From Tenacibaculum gallaicum (GTDB lineage: Bacteria > Bacteroidota > Bacteroidia > Flavobacteriales > Flavobacteriaceae), in contig NZ_QUNS01000007.1 of the NCBI RefSeq assembly GCF_003387615.1, positions 62,001-126,000 on the forward strand: DNA of 64,000 nt, written 5' to 3'. Positions 44,739 to 54,579 of the stretch are shown here, in pieces. The position numbers and the translations under genes were made by a program. Positions within the stretch are counted from its first letter, which is position 1, and every line of letters starts with the position of its first letter. The notes beneath the pieces are model-generated. The model searched no databases, was not told the origin of the DNA, and worked only from the letters and a program-made list of their open reading frames with translations.

Positions 44739-46217
44739 TTAATATGCTTTTGCAAAAAGTACTCTTTTTGCTGAATATTTCCCTGTTAATACGCATACTC
44801 CTTCCTCTTCTTTTGCATCATTAGGAATACATCTTATAGTAGCTTTTGTGAGCTCTTTTATCTTGTCTTCAGTTTCAATTGTACCGTCCCAATGAGCTGA
44901 CACAAATCCTCCTTTATTTTCTATCACATCTTTAAATTCTTCAAAAGAGTTCACTTCTGTAATATGCTCGTTTCTGTAAGTTAATGCTCTTTCATATAAA
45001 TTTTCCTGAATTTTACCTAATAAATAATAAACATGATTAGCAACACTTTCTTGTTTAATAATTTTTTTTTCAAAAGTATCACGACGTGCAACCTCAACAG
45101 TACCATTTTCTAAATCACGTTTTCCCATTGCAATTCGTACAGGGACACCTTTTAATTCATACTCAGCAAACTTAGCTCCTGGTCTAAAAGTGTCTCTATC
45201 ATCAAATTTTACTGATATTCCTTTAGCTCGTAACTCTTTTACAATTACATTAACCTTTTCAGAAATAGCATTTAACTGTTCTTCTCCTTTATATATAGGA
45301 ACAATTACCACTTGAATTGGCGCTAGCTTTGGAGGTAGTACTAAACCAGCATCATCAGAGTGTGTCATTATCAACCCTCCTATCAAACGCGTAGACACTC
45401 CCCAAGAAGTTGCCCATACATATTCCTGTTTTCCTTCTTTCGAGGTATACTTTACGTCAAATGCCTTAGCAAAATTTTGCCCTAAAAAGTGTGAAGTTCC
45501 AGCTTGTAATGCTTTACCATCCTGCATTAACGCTTCTATTGTTAAAGTATCATCTGCTCCTGCAAAACGTTCACTTTCACTTTTAGCTCCTTTAACAACA
45601 GGCATTGCCATAAACTCTTCAGCAAAGGTTGCATACACCTCCTGCATTTGCTTTGCTTCAGCCATTGCTTCTGCTTTTGTTGCATGCGCAGTATGACCTT
45701 CTTGCCATAAAAACTCAGCAGTACGTAAAAACAAACGTGTACGCATTTCCCATCTTACAACATTTGCCCATTGATTAACTAACAACGGTAAATCTCTATG
45801 CGATTGAATCCATCCTTTATAAGTATTCCAAATAATTGCTTCAGAAGTAGGACGAACAACTAATTCTTCTTCCAATTTAGCTTCAGGATCTACACGTAGC
45901 TTTCCTTCATTATCTGGATCATTTTGTAATCGATAATGTGTAACCACCGCACATTCTTTTGCAAATCCTTCAGCATTTTTTTCTTCTGCTTCAAACAAAC
46001 TTTTGGGTACAAAAAGAGGAAAATAAGCATTTTGATGTCCTGTTTCTTTAAACATTCTATCTAATTCTTTCTGCATGTTTTCCCAAATTGCAAATCCGTA
46101 AGGCTTTATTACCATACAACCTCTTACTGCTGAGTTTTCAGCTAAATCAGCTTTTACAATCAATTCGTTATACCATTTAGAGTAATCTTCGGCTCTTTTT
46201 GTTAAATGTTTGCTCAT
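44739..46217 (-). CDS. proS: Prolyl-tRNA synthetase
   Basis: 492 residues from the ATG at 46217. It is the short class II form related to the archaeal/eukaryotic type: motif 2 [21 protein letters not shown] (in part), [11 protein letters not shown], and [11 protein letters not shown], without the editing insertion of the long bacterial form. The anticodon-binding part ([31 protein letters not shown]) leads to a C-terminus ending [10 protein letters not shown]. Charges tRNA-Pro. Own transcription unit upstream of the tRNA-Glu pair. Confidence 0.95.
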   Translation of the reverse strand: MSKHLTKRAEDYSKWYNELIVKADLAENSAVRGCMVIKPYGFAIWENMQKELDRMFKETGHQNAYFPLFVPKSLFEAEEKNAEGFAKECAVVTHYRLQNDPDNEGKLRVDPEAKLEEELVVRPTSEAIIWNTYKGWIQSHRDLPLLVNQWANVVRWEMRTRLFLRTAEFLWQEGHTAHATKAEAMAEAKQMQEVYATFAEEFMAMPVVKGAKSESERFAGADDTLTIEALMQDGKALQAGTSHFLGQNFAKAFDVKYTSKEGKQEYVWATSWGVSTRLIGGLIMTHSDDAGLVLPPKLAPIQVVIVPIYKGEEQLNAISEKVNVIVKELRAKGISVKFDDRDTFRPGAKFAEYELKGVPVRIAMGKRDLENGTVEVARRDTFEKKIIKQESVANHVYYLLGKIQENLYERALTYRNEHITEVNSFEEFKDVIENKGGFVSAHWDGTIETEDKIKELTKATIRCIPNDAKEEEGVCVLTGKYSAKRVLFAKAY

Positions 46218-46363
46218 AATCAAAAGTTTGGCATAAATATTGTTATTTTTTATGCGTAAATTGTATCTGCAAAACTACATTAAAAAGGTAACAAGCCCAA
46301 CAAAGAACTAATTTTTTGCAGCTCGTTAAAAAACAATTTGCTTTAACCTAAAATAAAAAAGTC

Positions 46364-47632
46364 ATGAAACTACATTACACCAAAACCAAACTCCCTTTTT
46401 ATATCCTATCATTTTTAATGGCAGCTACGTTTATATCTTGTGGTTCTGCACAAACGGTTACTGGTAGTGATGATGGTATTTATGCTGATGAGATAGAGCA
46501 ACCTCAACGTAGAGTGATTGTTACCGATGATCGTGCATATGATGAATATCAAGAAAATTATTTCACCAAAGAAGTAGAACGTTTAGGCGCTTTAAATGGT
46601 ACCGACATTTTCACTGATATAGAAAACTATAAGTCTGAAAGTGTGGACTCTTATGATGATGAAGATATTATTTATGAAGAAGAGCCTGAAACAAGAATTA
46701 CATATAACGGAAATGAACCTTGGGGTTATTCTGATAATAATGATGTGGTTATAAACATCAATACTTATCCAAGATGGGGTTATTACAACGATTGGGATTA
46801 TGGCTATGGATACAATTATCATAGACCTTGGTGGAGGTCTCGCTACTATGGCGGTTGGGGATATAACTCTCACTGGTACCCTTACCATTGGAACTCTGGC
46901 CTTTATGTTGGTTTAGGTGGAATTTATTATAACTCTTACTGGAACTCTCCTTATTACAGGTACAACCATTATAGACCATATAGATACTATAACAATCGTT
47001 ATTATAAACGTCCTTATAGAGGCGCTAACTATTATAGAGGGCACAGAACTGCAACAACTTCTAGAAGAGGTTACACTTCTGGTCGTAGAGGAACTACAAC
47101 TTCAAGACGTTCTTCTAATGTTTACAGAAGAAGTAATGGTAGAACCTACCGCAATAACACTCGCTCTACAAGAAATACGCGAAGCTATAATACAAGAAGA
47201 GGAAACAGTTCTAACAATAGAAGCATCAAACGATCAACTAGAACAAGAAGGTACAACTCTAATGGTAATAGCAGATCTACTCGTAGCTACAAAGGCACAC
47301 CACGTTCTACAAGAAGTTCAAGAGGAAACCCTAGAGCTTCCAGTAATAATGGTGCTCGTCGATCAACATCTGTAAGGAATTCTAGAAGTTATACTAAAAG
47401 AAATCAAAACTCTAATAGATCTGTTAGAAAATCGACTTCTCCAAGAAGCTATTCAAAGTCAACCAAAAATAGCAGAAAAAACTATGCTTCTCACAAAAGT
47501 AATAACTCAAGAAAATCTAGAAGTTACTCAAAACCTTCTAGAAGCTCTCGTAGTTACTCAGCCCCATCAAGAAGTACTAGAAGTAACTCAAGAGGAAGTA
47601 GCAGAAGCTCATCAAGAAGTTCTAGAAGATAA
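46364..47632 (+). CDS. Lipoprotein with Tyr/Trp-rich middle and long Arg/Ser-rich tail
   Basis: 422 residues. Lipoprotein signal with FLMAATFISCGSAQ (Cys26). An acidic region (40-115) is followed by a Tyr/Trp/Gly-rich stretch (DYGYGYNYHRPWWRSRYYGG) and, from about 215, a 200-residue low-complexity tail of Arg, Ser, Asn and Thr (SRSSRSYSAPSRSTRSNSRG). The tail is strongly basic and surely disordered. It may bind polyanions or the cell surface; function unknown. The compositional bias is in the protein rather than in a DNA repeat, since codons vary. It precedes an OmpP1/FadL-type gene by 48 bases. Confidence 0.85.
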   Translation: MKLHYTKTKLPFYILSFLMAATFISCGSAQTVTGSDDGIYADEIEQPQRRVIVTDDRAYDEYQENYFTKEVERLGALNGTDIFTDIENYKSESVDSYDDEDIIYEEEPETRITYNGNEPWGYSDNNDVVININTYPRWGYYNDWDYGYGYNYHRPWWRSRYYGGWGYNSHWYPYHWNSGLYVGLGGIYYNSYWNSPYYRYNHYRPYRYYNNRYYKRPYRGANYYRGHRTATTSRRGYTSGRRGTTTSRRSSNVYRRSNGRTYRNNTRSTRNTRSYNTRRGNSSNNRSIKRSTRTRRYNSNGNSRSTRSYKGTPRSTRSSRGNPRASSNNGARRSTSVRNSRSYTKRNQNSNRSVRKSTSPRSYSKSTKNSRKNYASHKSNNSRKSRSYSKPSRSSRSYSAPSRSTRSNSRGSSRSSSRSSRR

Positions 47633-47680
47633 TCTTAAGACCAAATTTCAAGATAAGTTTTTAACGAATTAATAAAAAAA

Positions 47681-49075
47681 ATGAAAAGAATTTTAACCTT
47701 CGCGATAATTATCGCTAGTACGTATACTGCCTATTCACAATCACTAGGCTACAATGATTTAGGAATTTTATTTTCAAAAGACGATAATTACGGAACTGCT
47801 CGTTTTGAAGCAATGAGTGGAGCCTTTGGAGCATTAGGTGGAGACATATCTTCTTTTGGAATTAACCCAGCTGGTAGCGCCGTTGCTATTAAGAGTACTT
47901 TTGGAGTAACCCTAGGTAACAGAAACACCACCTATTCGACTAAATATTATGGGAATACTGTAGAAACTGAGGATGATTTTTTTAATATTACCCAAGCTGG
48001 TGGTATTTTATCTTTCGACTCTGCTCATAACTCTGATTGGAACCGTTTTGCTTTAACTTTTAATTATAGATTAAAAAGTGATTTTGAAGGTTTATTCTCT
48101 ACACAAGGTAATAGTGGTCAAGCATTATTTAATGAACACCCAGATGATATCACCAACCAATTCAACAATGGACAAGAGCAACGTTTTTTTAACTCTACCT
48201 ACGGAGAGAACAGTATTTTTGAAATGGGTTTCTCTGCTGTGCACCTAAATAAACTATATGCTGGAGCTAGTATAAAGTTTCATAATTTTAGTTTTGGTCA
48301 AGTTACCGAATTAAGAGAGGTTAATGAGGATGATGATGCGAATACCTTAACTGCTCTAAATATTCAAGACAGTTACTTTGAAGGAAGCGGAGTTTCTTTT
48401 AGTGCAGGTTTTATTTATAAAGTAAATCAAAGTTTTCGCTTTGGCTTAGCTTATGAAACACCTACATGGTACAACGAAGTTTTTGAAGATAGTAATTTAA
48501 ATGTTTTCGACCCAAATGATTCTAGATATGATGACTGGGTAGGCTATACAGAAATTTCAGCGACAAACCAAAACACTGATGTTAATAGCGGTGAAGAATT
48601 TAATTCAAATATTTTTAGATTGCGAACACCAAGTAAACTTACAGCTAGTGCGGCATTTGTTTTTGGTAAACAAGGTTTAATAAGCGCAGATTATACTTAC
48701 AAAGACTATAGTGGTACAAAATATAGAGAAAACGACCCTTATTTTATAGAAACCAATCAAAACTTTGATAATGACTTTAAAGGTACCCACTCCTTAAATA
48801 TTGGTACCGAGTGGCGTTTTGATAAAATGAGTGTTCGTGGTGGTTATCATTATGAGCAAAGTCCTTATAAAAATGCTTTAGATGATGATAATATTTCTGG
48901 ATTCTCATTAGGACTTGGTTATAATTTTGGAAACATTAAGTTTGATTTATCATATACTAATTCAGAAAACAACAGCCCGTATCATATTTACAACTCACCG
49001 GCTGTTGATGTGAACCCTATCGAACTAACAACTGATACATCACGAATTTCTGGAACAATTACTTTCAGTTTATAA
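47681..49075 (+). CDS. OmpP1/FadL/TodX-type outer-membrane protein
   Basis: 464 residues with signal peptide (ILTFAIIIASTYTAYSQ) and a FadL-like beginning: GTARFEAMSGAFGALGGDIS followed by INPAGSAVA, the NPA element of this family. The rest is alternating beta strands closing with an aromatic-poor TFSL end. Relatives form long-chain fatty acid or hydrophobic-compound channels in the outer membrane; the substrate here is unknown. Probably an operon with the lipoprotein upstream. Confidence 0.85.
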   Translation: MKRILTFAIIIASTYTAYSQSLGYNDLGILFSKDDNYGTARFEAMSGAFGALGGDISSFGINPAGSAVAIKSTFGVTLGNRNTTYSTKYYGNTVETEDDFFNITQAGGILSFDSAHNSDWNRFALTFNYRLKSDFEGLFSTQGNSGQALFNEHPDDITNQFNNGQEQRFFNSTYGENSIFEMGFSAVHLNKLYAGASIKFHNFSFGQVTELREVNEDDDANTLTALNIQDSYFEGSGVSFSAGFIYKVNQSFRFGLAYETPTWYNEVFEDSNLNVFDPNDSRYDDWVGYTEISATNQNTDVNSGEEFNSNIFRLRTPSKLTASAAFVFGKQGLISADYTYKDYSGTKYRENDPYFIETNQNFDNDFKGTHSLNIGTEWRFDKMSVRGGYHYEQSPYKNALDDDNISGFSLGLGYNFGNIKFDLSYTNSENNSPYHIYNSPAVDVNPIELTTDTSRISGTITFSL

Positions 49076-49149
49076 TTCATAAAAAATATAGAAGAAGAGT
49101 CCTGCTATATGCAGGACTTTTTATATATCCATTTCTCAGTTTTTTACCG

Positions 49150-49157
49150 TAATTTTG
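49150..49157 (+). promoter_or_regulatory. -7 element before the Nfu gene
   Basis: TAATTTTG fits TAnnTTTG; the ATG follows 17 bases later. Its presence argues against the in-frame ATG at 49109 as the start. Confidence 0.5.
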
Positions 49158-49174
49158 CTTCTTATTTACAACTT

Positions 49175-50068
49175 ATGAGTTCAACAAAAATAAACATACA
49201 AGAAACCAATAACGAAACCATCCTAAAGTTTGTTAGTAACAAAATTTTAGTTAATGGTGGTAGTTATGAATACAATAACATAGACGAGGCTAAAAACTCT
49301 CCTTTAGCACAACAACTTTTTTATCTTCCTTTTGTAAAAAAAGTATTAGTTACGGCTAACTTCATTGCTATTCAACGATATGATATTGTTGAGTGGGATG
49401 ATGTTGAAGAAGAGGTTCGCGAGCAAATAGAAGCTTATATACAAAGTGGTAGTTCTGTAGTAAAAGAAGAAACTACTAAGAAAGATGCTGTTGAAGTATA
49501 TGCAGAGGTTACTCCAAACCCAGCAGTAATGAAATTTGGAACCAACAAAGCTTTAACACAAACTGATGTTGAATTCAAAAATATTGAAGAAGCAAGCAAA
49601 TCTTCTCCTTTAGCACAAGCATTATTTAGCTTTCCTTTTGTAAAAGAAATTTTCATTTCTGAAAACTACATATCAATCACAAAGTATGATATGATTGATT
49701 GGAATGAAGTGTACCAAGAAGTACGTACCTTTATTCGTAGTTATATACAGGAAGGTAAGAAAATAATTACTGAACTACCTAAACAACAAACTACGCAAAA
49801 CGTTGAAGTTCCTAAAGAGAGTTTAACAGATACTGAAACTAAAATTGTTGATATTTTAGATGAGTATATAAAGCCTGCAGTAGCTTCTGATGGTGGTAAT
49901 ATCGCATTTCAATCATACGATGCCGAGAACAAAAGAGTGAGTGTTGTTTTACAAGGAGCTTGTAGTGGTTGTCCATCATCAACAGTAACATTAAAAAATG
50001 GTATTGAAACCATGCTTAAAGAAATGTTACCTAACCAAATTAATGAAGTAGTTGCCATTAACGGGTAA
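49175..50068 (+). CDS. NifU/Nfu family iron-sulfur carrier with doubled N-domain
   Basis: 297 residues from the ATG at 49175. Two copies of the Nfu N-terminal domain (KFVSNKILVNGGSYEYNNID ... FIAIQRYDIVEWDDV and KFGTNKALTQTDVEFKNIEE ... YISITKYDMIDWNEV) are followed by a NifU C-terminal domain with VASDGGNIAFQSY and the cluster-binding CSGC (in GACSGCPSSTVTLKNGIETM). It assembles or delivers Fe-S clusters to cytosolic targets. It is followed 24 bases later by menG. Confidence 0.9.
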   Translation: MSSTKINIQETNNETILKFVSNKILVNGGSYEYNNIDEAKNSPLAQQLFYLPFVKKVLVTANFIAIQRYDIVEWDDVEEEVREQIEAYIQSGSSVVKEETTKKDAVEVYAEVTPNPAVMKFGTNKALTQTDVEFKNIEEASKSSPLAQALFSFPFVKEIFISENYISITKYDMIDWNEVYQEVRTFIRSYIQEGKKIITELPKQQTTQNVEVPKESLTDTETKIVDILDEYIKPAVASDGGNIAFQSYDAENKRVSVVLQGACSGCPSSTVTLKNGIETMLKEMLPNQINEVVAING

Positions 50069-50092
50069 TTCACCGTAAACCAAATAAAACAC

Positions 50093-50821
50093 ATGCCTGA
50101 AAAAATCAAACCATATAAAAATTCTGAATTAGGAAAGAAAGAGCAAGTTGCTCAAATGTTTGACAATATTTCTGAGGATTACGACGGATTAAATCGTGTT
50201 ATTTCTTTAGGAATTGATGTTAGTTGGCGTAAAAAAGTAGTAAAATTAGTAGGGGAAAATAATCCGCAACAAATTTTAGATATAGCAACTGGTACAGGTG
50301 ATTTAGCTTTGATGATGTCTGAATTAAACCCTGAGAAGATTGTAGGCTTAGATATTTCTGAAGGAATGCTGCAAGTAGGAAGACAAAAAATAGCTAAAGC
50401 TAACTTATCAAATAAAATTAAGATGATTGTTGGTGATAGTGAAAACATCCCTTTTCCTGATAATACTTTTGACGCAATTACTGTTTCTTTTGGAGTTAGA
50501 AACTTTGAAAACTTAGACAAAGGATTAACCGAAATATTACGGGTATTAAAACCTGGAGGTAAATTTGTGGTATTAGAAACCTCTAACCCAACCAAATTTC
50601 CTTTTAAGCAAGGATATAAATTGTATACCAATTATATTTTACCTATTATTGGTAAACTCTTTTCAAAAGATAAAGTTGCGTACTCATATTTATCAGAAAC
50701 AGCAAATACTTTTCCTTTTGGAAAGGCTTTCAACAATATTTTACAAAAAAACGGGTTTAAGAATGCAAAGAATATACCTGTAACATTTGGTGTTGCATCA
50801 ATTTATACCGCTTTAAAATAG
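50093..50821 (+). CDS. menG: Demethylmenaquinone methyltransferase
   Basis: 242 residues, UbiE/MenG family. SAM-binding motif [28 protein letters not shown] near the start, [19 protein letters not shown] and [20 protein letters not shown], all diagnostic. Bacteroidota use menaquinone, so the C-methylation of demethylmenaquinone is the likely reaction. The end [17 protein letters not shown] ([14 protein letters not shown]) is typical. porT starts one base after its stop. Confidence 0.95.
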   Translation: MPEKIKPYKNSELGKKEQVAQMFDNISEDYDGLNRVISLGIDVSWRKKVVKLVGENNPQQILDIATGTGDLALMMSELNPEKIVGLDISEGMLQVGRQKIAKANLSNKIKMIVGDSENIPFPDNTFDAITVSFGVRNFENLDKGLTEILRVLKPGGKFVVLETSNPTKFPFKQGYKLYTNYILPIIGKLFSKDKVAYSYLSETANTFPFGKAFNNILQKNGFKNAKNIPVTFGVASIYTALK

Positions 50822-50822
50822 T

Positions 50823-51521
50823 ATGTTAAAAAAGCTTTTACTTTTCGGAATTTTAGTAGTGTCATTATCATCACAAGCTCAAAGAGAAAAAATATTAAAA
50901 CTTCCTAGTTTTGACAAACCTCTTTTTCATTATGGTTTCTACCTAGGTGCAAATAATAATGATTACAAAATTTCCTATGCTCCTAGTGATTTTGACGATG
51001 CCGAAATTGAAGTTGAGTCATCTATTGGTTTTAATGTAGGTTTAATTGCCGATTTAAGACTACATAATAACATTAACCTTCGTTTTGAACCTGGATTAAT
51101 GTCTAACACGAAAACATTGCGTTTTAAACATATTCCTGGTGCAGATAACATAAATACTCGTGAAGTAGGCGCCACTTACCTACATTTACCTCTCCTTTTA
51201 AAATTAAGCACAAACAGACTTAATAATATGAGACCTTATGTTATTGGAGGGCTTTCATACGACCATAACTTTTCAAGCAATGAGAGAAATAGTGATGACA
51301 ACTTTGCTGGTGAGTTCAGGACCACAACAAATAATTTTATGTATGAAGTTGGCATTGGTGTTGATTTTTACTTAAGTTATTTTAAGTTTTCTCCTTCAAT
51401 AAGAGGTGTTTTTGCTATTAACAATGAAATTAAATATGACAATAAACCTTCTTCTCAATGGACGGATCCTATTAATTTCTTAGGAACTAGAGGAGTGTTT
51501 TTACATTTAGCTTTTGAGTAA
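50823..51521 (+). CDS. porT: PorT family outer-membrane protein (type IX secretion)
   Basis: 232 residues with signal peptide (LLLFGILVVSLSSQAQ) and an eight-strand beta-barrel pattern: HYGFYLGANNNDYKISY, LRFEPGLMSNTKTLRF, TYLHLPLLLKLSTNR, RPYVIGGLSYDHNFS and FLHLAFE with the final aromatic. PorT is needed for type IX secretion and gliding in Bacteroidota. The menG-porT pairing is, as I recall, conserved in Flavobacteriaceae. Confidence 0.88.
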   Translation: MLKKLLLFGILVVSLSSQAQREKILKLPSFDKPLFHYGFYLGANNNDYKISYAPSDFDDAEIEVESSIGFNVGLIADLRLHNNINLRFEPGLMSNTKTLRFKHIPGADNINTREVGATYLHLPLLLKLSTNRLNNMRPYVIGGLSYDHNFSSNERNSDDNFAGEFRTTTNNFMYEVGIGVDFYLSYFKFSPSIRGVFAINNEIKYDNKPSSQWTDPINFLGTRGVFLHLAFE

Positions 51522-51550
51522 TATTTTTATTTAAAACACATACAATAAAA

Positions 51551-51580
51551 AAAAGGCTTTCTAAATTTAGAAAGCCTTTT
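51551..51580 (+). terminator. Terminator after porT
   Basis: A perfect 15-base palindrome (AAAAGGCTTTCTAAA and its complement) with a following T run. Confidence 0.85.
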
Positions 51581-51593
51581 TACATTTAAAAAT

Positions 51594-51619
51594 AATATGA
51601 AGTCCCCCGAAATCTTATT
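51594..51619. ncRNA. Hairpin with conserved C-rich loop, copy 1
   Basis: Loop AGTCCCCCGAAA (51601-51612) between AATATGA and TCTTATT (one mismatch). The same 12-base loop recurs at 51742-51753 with a different but still paired stem. Conserved loop plus changed stems suggests a structured RNA or protein-binding site; strand unknown. Confidence 0.4.
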
Positions 51620-51684
51620 ACTCTATACCTATTAGACACACTTTATTTTTTAAGGTCACATTTTTTTACAAAAACTCACAAAAA

Positions 51685-51706
51685 AAGACCGCAAAAATGC
51701 GGTCTT
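51685..51706. terminator. Hairpin terminator between the two C-rich hairpins
   Basis: AAGACCGCA / TGCGGTCTT, 9 bases with a 4-base loop, A- and T-rich flanks. It may end mscS transcription leftward or a short RNA rightward. Confidence 0.7.
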
Positions 51707-51735
51707 GTTTCATAAAGATTACTCTTTATTAGTTG

Positions 51736-51759
51736 GATAGAAGTCCCCCGAAATCTATC
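51736..51759. ncRNA. Hairpin with conserved C-rich loop, copy 2
   Basis: GATAGA, loop AGTCCCCCGAAA, TCTATC: a perfect 6-base stem around the same loop as copy 1. The remainder of the 296-base convergent spacer between porT and the MscS-type gene holds only terminators. Confidence 0.4.
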
Positions 51760-51817
51760 GTACTGTTAAAAACATTGTTTTTAGCGTTTTCAAAGATATA
51801 AAAAAATGTTAATTTTA

Positions 51818-52636
51818 TCACTTTTTTATAACTATTTTATTGTTAACCACATCTTTAATAGGTAAAATAACCTTTCCTGCTTCTGTATTTATTGTAATAC
51901 ATATATTATCTATAGCTACCACAACTCCCTCTATATCATTAATTATAACTTTTTCTCCTATTGAAATATTTTTTCTAGAATAATAACCAAAAAGTAGTCT
52001 TGAAACAGCATCTCTCGCGCCAAATCCAAAAGCTAAGGTAAAAGCTAATAGTACAGACCCTATTAAAAGAGTTAAATTACTTTTAATTACTGATGTATCT
52101 ACTCCTGCTTGATCTAGTGCTGTTATAGATAAAAATACAACAATAAGATAAAAAGCAATATTACCTACTAGATTTCCTCCAGAAACTTCAATAGATTTGA
52201 ACATGGATTGAATAGCTTTTTTTACCATAGTTCCTAAGTAAGTTCCACCTACAAAAATACCTACCGCTGTTAATAAGTTTGGTAAATACGCAAAAAAGCT
52301 TCTAATTCCATCGGATACTACAGTTAAACCAAACATTTCAGCACCGACCATTACAAAAACAAAAATCAAAAACCACTTTAGCACAGCCAAGATAACATTG
52401 GTAAGCACGATGTTTATCGTACTACTTCCAAAAATTTCTGTCTGTCTAAGTTTCTTTGACCATTCATCTATTTTTGTTTTTGCTAATGCTTTTCTAACAA
52501 GGTATAAAAAGACCTTTATAATAAGCCAAGAGAGGATTACAAAAGCTAAAAAGCCCGCTACTGTTGGTAATGAATCTACTATGTCTTGAAAAATATTCTT
52601 AAAAGGGGTTAAAAAATCTATCTTTAAAAAACTCAT
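51818..52636 (-). CDS. Mechanosensitive ion channel (MscS-like)
   Basis: 272 residues, about five membrane helices: FLAFVILSWLIIKVFLYLVR (28-47), IVLTNVILAVLKWFLIFVFV, SFFAYLPNLLTAVGIFVGGT, NIAFYLIVVFLSITALDQ and LLIGSVLLAFTLAFGFGARD, the last being the pore helix followed by VSRLLFGYYSRKNISIGEKV, the start of the MscS beta domain. The cytoplasmic part is short, as in small conductance-like plasma-membrane channels. It releases solutes on osmotic downshock. It follows the sigma factor and a 61-residue gene on the same strand. Confidence 0.88.
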   Translation of the reverse strand: MSFLKIDFLTPFKNIFQDIVDSLPTVAGFLAFVILSWLIIKVFLYLVRKALAKTKIDEWSKKLRQTEIFGSSTINIVLTNVILAVLKWFLIFVFVMVGAEMFGLTVVSDGIRSFFAYLPNLLTAVGIFVGGTYLGTMVKKAIQSMFKSIEVSGGNLVGNIAFYLIVVFLSITALDQAGVDTSVIKSNLTLLIGSVLLAFTLAFGFGARDAVSRLLFGYYSRKNISIGEKVIINDIEGVVVAIDNICITINTEAGKVILPIKDVVNNKIVIKK

Positions 52637-52678
52637 AACTTTTATGTATAGTGATATATTTGGTTAGTCTGGATTACT

Positions 52679-52864
52679 TCACTTCTTTTTTCCGTTTGGT
52701 TCTGTACCCCCAATTAAATCAACAATTGCACTGGGGTATTTAACCACGAATAAATCAGCCATATCTATTGATAGCTTTATCATTGCCACATCATTAAGCA
52801 CCTTATCTTTTAGTACTTCTGGCAATTCTTCGTTATGTAATATTTTTTTAAATGGATTATCCAT
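52679..52864 (-). CDS. 61-residue hypothetical protein behind the ECF sigma factor
   Basis: MDNPFKKILHNEELPEVLKD, a hydrophobic-amphipathic helix (VAMIKLSIDMADLFVVKY), then IVDLIGGTEPNGKKK. It starts six bases after the stop of the sigma gene, so it is co-transcribed. Too small for a classical anti-sigma factor with a membrane anchor; it might modulate the sigma factor, but this is only positional. Confidence 0.75.
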   Translation of the reverse strand: MDNPFKKILHNEELPEVLKDKVLNDVAMIKLSIDMADLFVVKYPSAIVDLIGGTEPNGKKK

Positions 52865-52870
52865 AATTTA

Positions 52871-53440
52871 TTACAATTCGTTATACGCTTTCACCACTTT
52901 CGCTTTAGCTCTTTTTAATCGCATTTTTACTGCGCTTTCTCCTAAATCTAATCCTATTGAAATATCTTTAATACTCATTTCATCTTGATACTTCATTAAT
53001 AAAATCATTTTCTCTAAAGGAGAAATCATTTCTAGTGCTTTAGCTAATTTATCTGACTTTAATTCGAACAGTGTAGCGTCATCTATATCATCAATATTAC
53101 TTTCCTCTCTTATTTCATCTGTTACTACCGTTACTCTTTCTTTTTTCTTCTCTTTATTTCTCTGTACATAATTAACACAAAAATTGTAAGTAAAAGAATA
53201 CAACCAAGTAGAAAACTTAGATTTCCCTTTAAAAGTTCTCAATTTAACAAATAAACGAATAAATACATCATGTGTTAAATCTTGAGCCTCTTCTTTACTT
53301 TTGGAAAACCCATAGCACTTATTATACACCACACCAGCGTAACGATCGTATAAAACAGCAAACAAATGAGTATCATTTTTCTCTACTATTTTACGAACTA
53401 AATCTTCGTCGCTTATTTTTTTTACATCAATACTCTCCAA
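52871..53440 (-). CDS. ECF-type RNA polymerase sigma factor
   Basis: 189 residues. Region 2 with LFAVLYDRYAGVVYNKCYGF and AQDLTHDVFIRLFVKLRTFK then SKFSTWLYSFTYNFCVNYVQ, and region 4 with LEMISPLEKMILLMKYQDEM and ESAVKMRLKRAKAKVVKAYN. The frame has no ATG upstream of these; TTG at 53440 is the only usable start after the last stop, an unusual choice that may keep the level low. It directs polymerase to a separate regulon, target unknown. Confidence 0.9.
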   Translation of the reverse strand: MESIDVKKISDEDLVRKIVEKNDTHLFAVLYDRYAGVVYNKCYGFSKSKEEAQDLTHDVFIRLFVKLRTFKGKSKFSTWLYSFTYNFCVNYVQRNKEKKKERVTVVTDEIREESNIDDIDDATLFELKSDKLAKALEMISPLEKMILLMKYQDEMSIKDISIGLDLGESAVKMRLKRAKAKVVKAYNEL

Positions 53441-53659
53441 GGGGCAGTATAGTTAGTTTCCTTCTTAGTTACACATTAATTTAGACACCTACTCTACTAC
53501 GTGGTCACTCAATTATTGCTTAAACAACGGATTTTAACATTTCTTTAACAAAGAGACGGAATTTTTCAAGAAATACAAAAAACTTTGTAACATTATTTTA
53601 ATTGCATACGTATAAGATAATGTAGACTGATTGATAAATTAAAAATATACTTGAAGTAG

Positions 53660-54523
53660 ATGAGACAACTTAAAATTACAAAACAGGTTACCAATAGAGA
53701 AACCGCGTCTTTAGATAAATATTTGCAAGAAATAGGAAAGGTAGATTTAATTACTGCTGATGAAGAAGTTGAATTAGCACAAAGAATTAAAGCTGGTGAC
53801 CAAAGAGCCCTTGAAAAACTAACCAAGGCTAATTTACGTTTTGTGGTATCAGTTGCAAAACAATACCAAAACCAAGGATTAACATTACCTGATTTAATTA
53901 ACGAAGGTAACTTAGGATTAATTAAAGCTGCGAAACGTTTTGATGAAACTCGTGGATTTAAATTTATATCATACGCAGTATGGTGGATTCGTCAGTCTAT
54001 CTTACAAGCTTTAGCTGAGCAATCTCGTATTGTACGTTTACCATTAAACAAAATTGGTTCCATAAACAAAATTAATAAGATGTATGCTTTCTTAGAGCAA
54101 GAAAACGAGCGCCCACCAAGTGCTGAGGAAATTGCTAAGAAATTAGACATGACTGTTAATGATGTTAAAGAGTCAATGAAAAACTCAGGTCGTCACGTAT
54201 CAATGGATGCCCCTTTAATAGAGGGTGAAGATTCTAACTTATATGACGTATTAAACTCGGGTGAATCACCAAATCCTGATAAAACTTTACTACACGAATC
54301 TTTACGTATTGAGATTAATCGTGCGTTAGAAACATTAACACCTCGTGAGGCTGATGTAGTAAAATTATACTTTGGTTTAGGAGAGCACCAACCAATGACT
54401 TTAGAGGAAATTGGTGAAACATTTGATTTAACTCGTGAACGTGTACGTCAAATTAAAGAAAAAGCTATCAGAAGATTAAAACACACATCACGTAGTAAGA
54501 TTTTAATGACCTACTTAGGTTAA
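53660..54523 (+). CDS. rpoD: Primary sigma factor RpoD (short Bacteroidota form)
   Basis: 287 residues. Region 1.2 [20 protein letters not shown], region 2 [20 protein letters not shown] and [20 protein letters not shown], region 3, and region 4 [20 protein letters not shown] with [20 protein letters not shown]. It lacks the long region 1.1 of proteobacterial sigma-70, as is normal for this phylum, and recognises TTG / TAnnTTTG promoters such as those marked here. Monocistronic, with a terminator downstream. Confidence 0.97.
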   Translation: MRQLKITKQVTNRETASLDKYLQEIGKVDLITADEEVELAQRIKAGDQRALEKLTKANLRFVVSVAKQYQNQGLTLPDLINEGNLGLIKAAKRFDETRGFKFISYAVWWIRQSILQALAEQSRIVRLPLNKIGSINKINKMYAFLEQENERPPSAEEIAKKLDMTVNDVKESMKNSGRHVSMDAPLIEGEDSNLYDVLNSGESPNPDKTLLHESLRIEINRALETLTPREADVVKLYFGLGEHQPMTLEEIGETFDLTRERVRQIKEKAIRRLKHTSRSKILMTYLG

Positions 54524-54579
54524 TAATATAAACAACAACAAATAGTTATCGTAACTATTCGTTTTTTAATCAAAGAATA

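Noticed and set aside
46592..46888. Opposite-strand frames over the lipoprotein gene
   Set aside because: Shadow frames with odd composition and no start context.
46917..47375. 152-codon frame inside the Arg/Ser-rich lipoprotein gene
   Set aside because: An alternative frame of a low-complexity region; biased codons keep it open by chance.
49109..49174. Earlier in-frame ATG for the Nfu gene
   Set aside because: The extra 22 residues are hydrophobic and unlike the family, and a TAnnTTTG element lies inside them.
50179..50631. 150-codon opposite-strand frame across menG
   Set aside because: menG is unmistakable in the other direction; this is its shadow.
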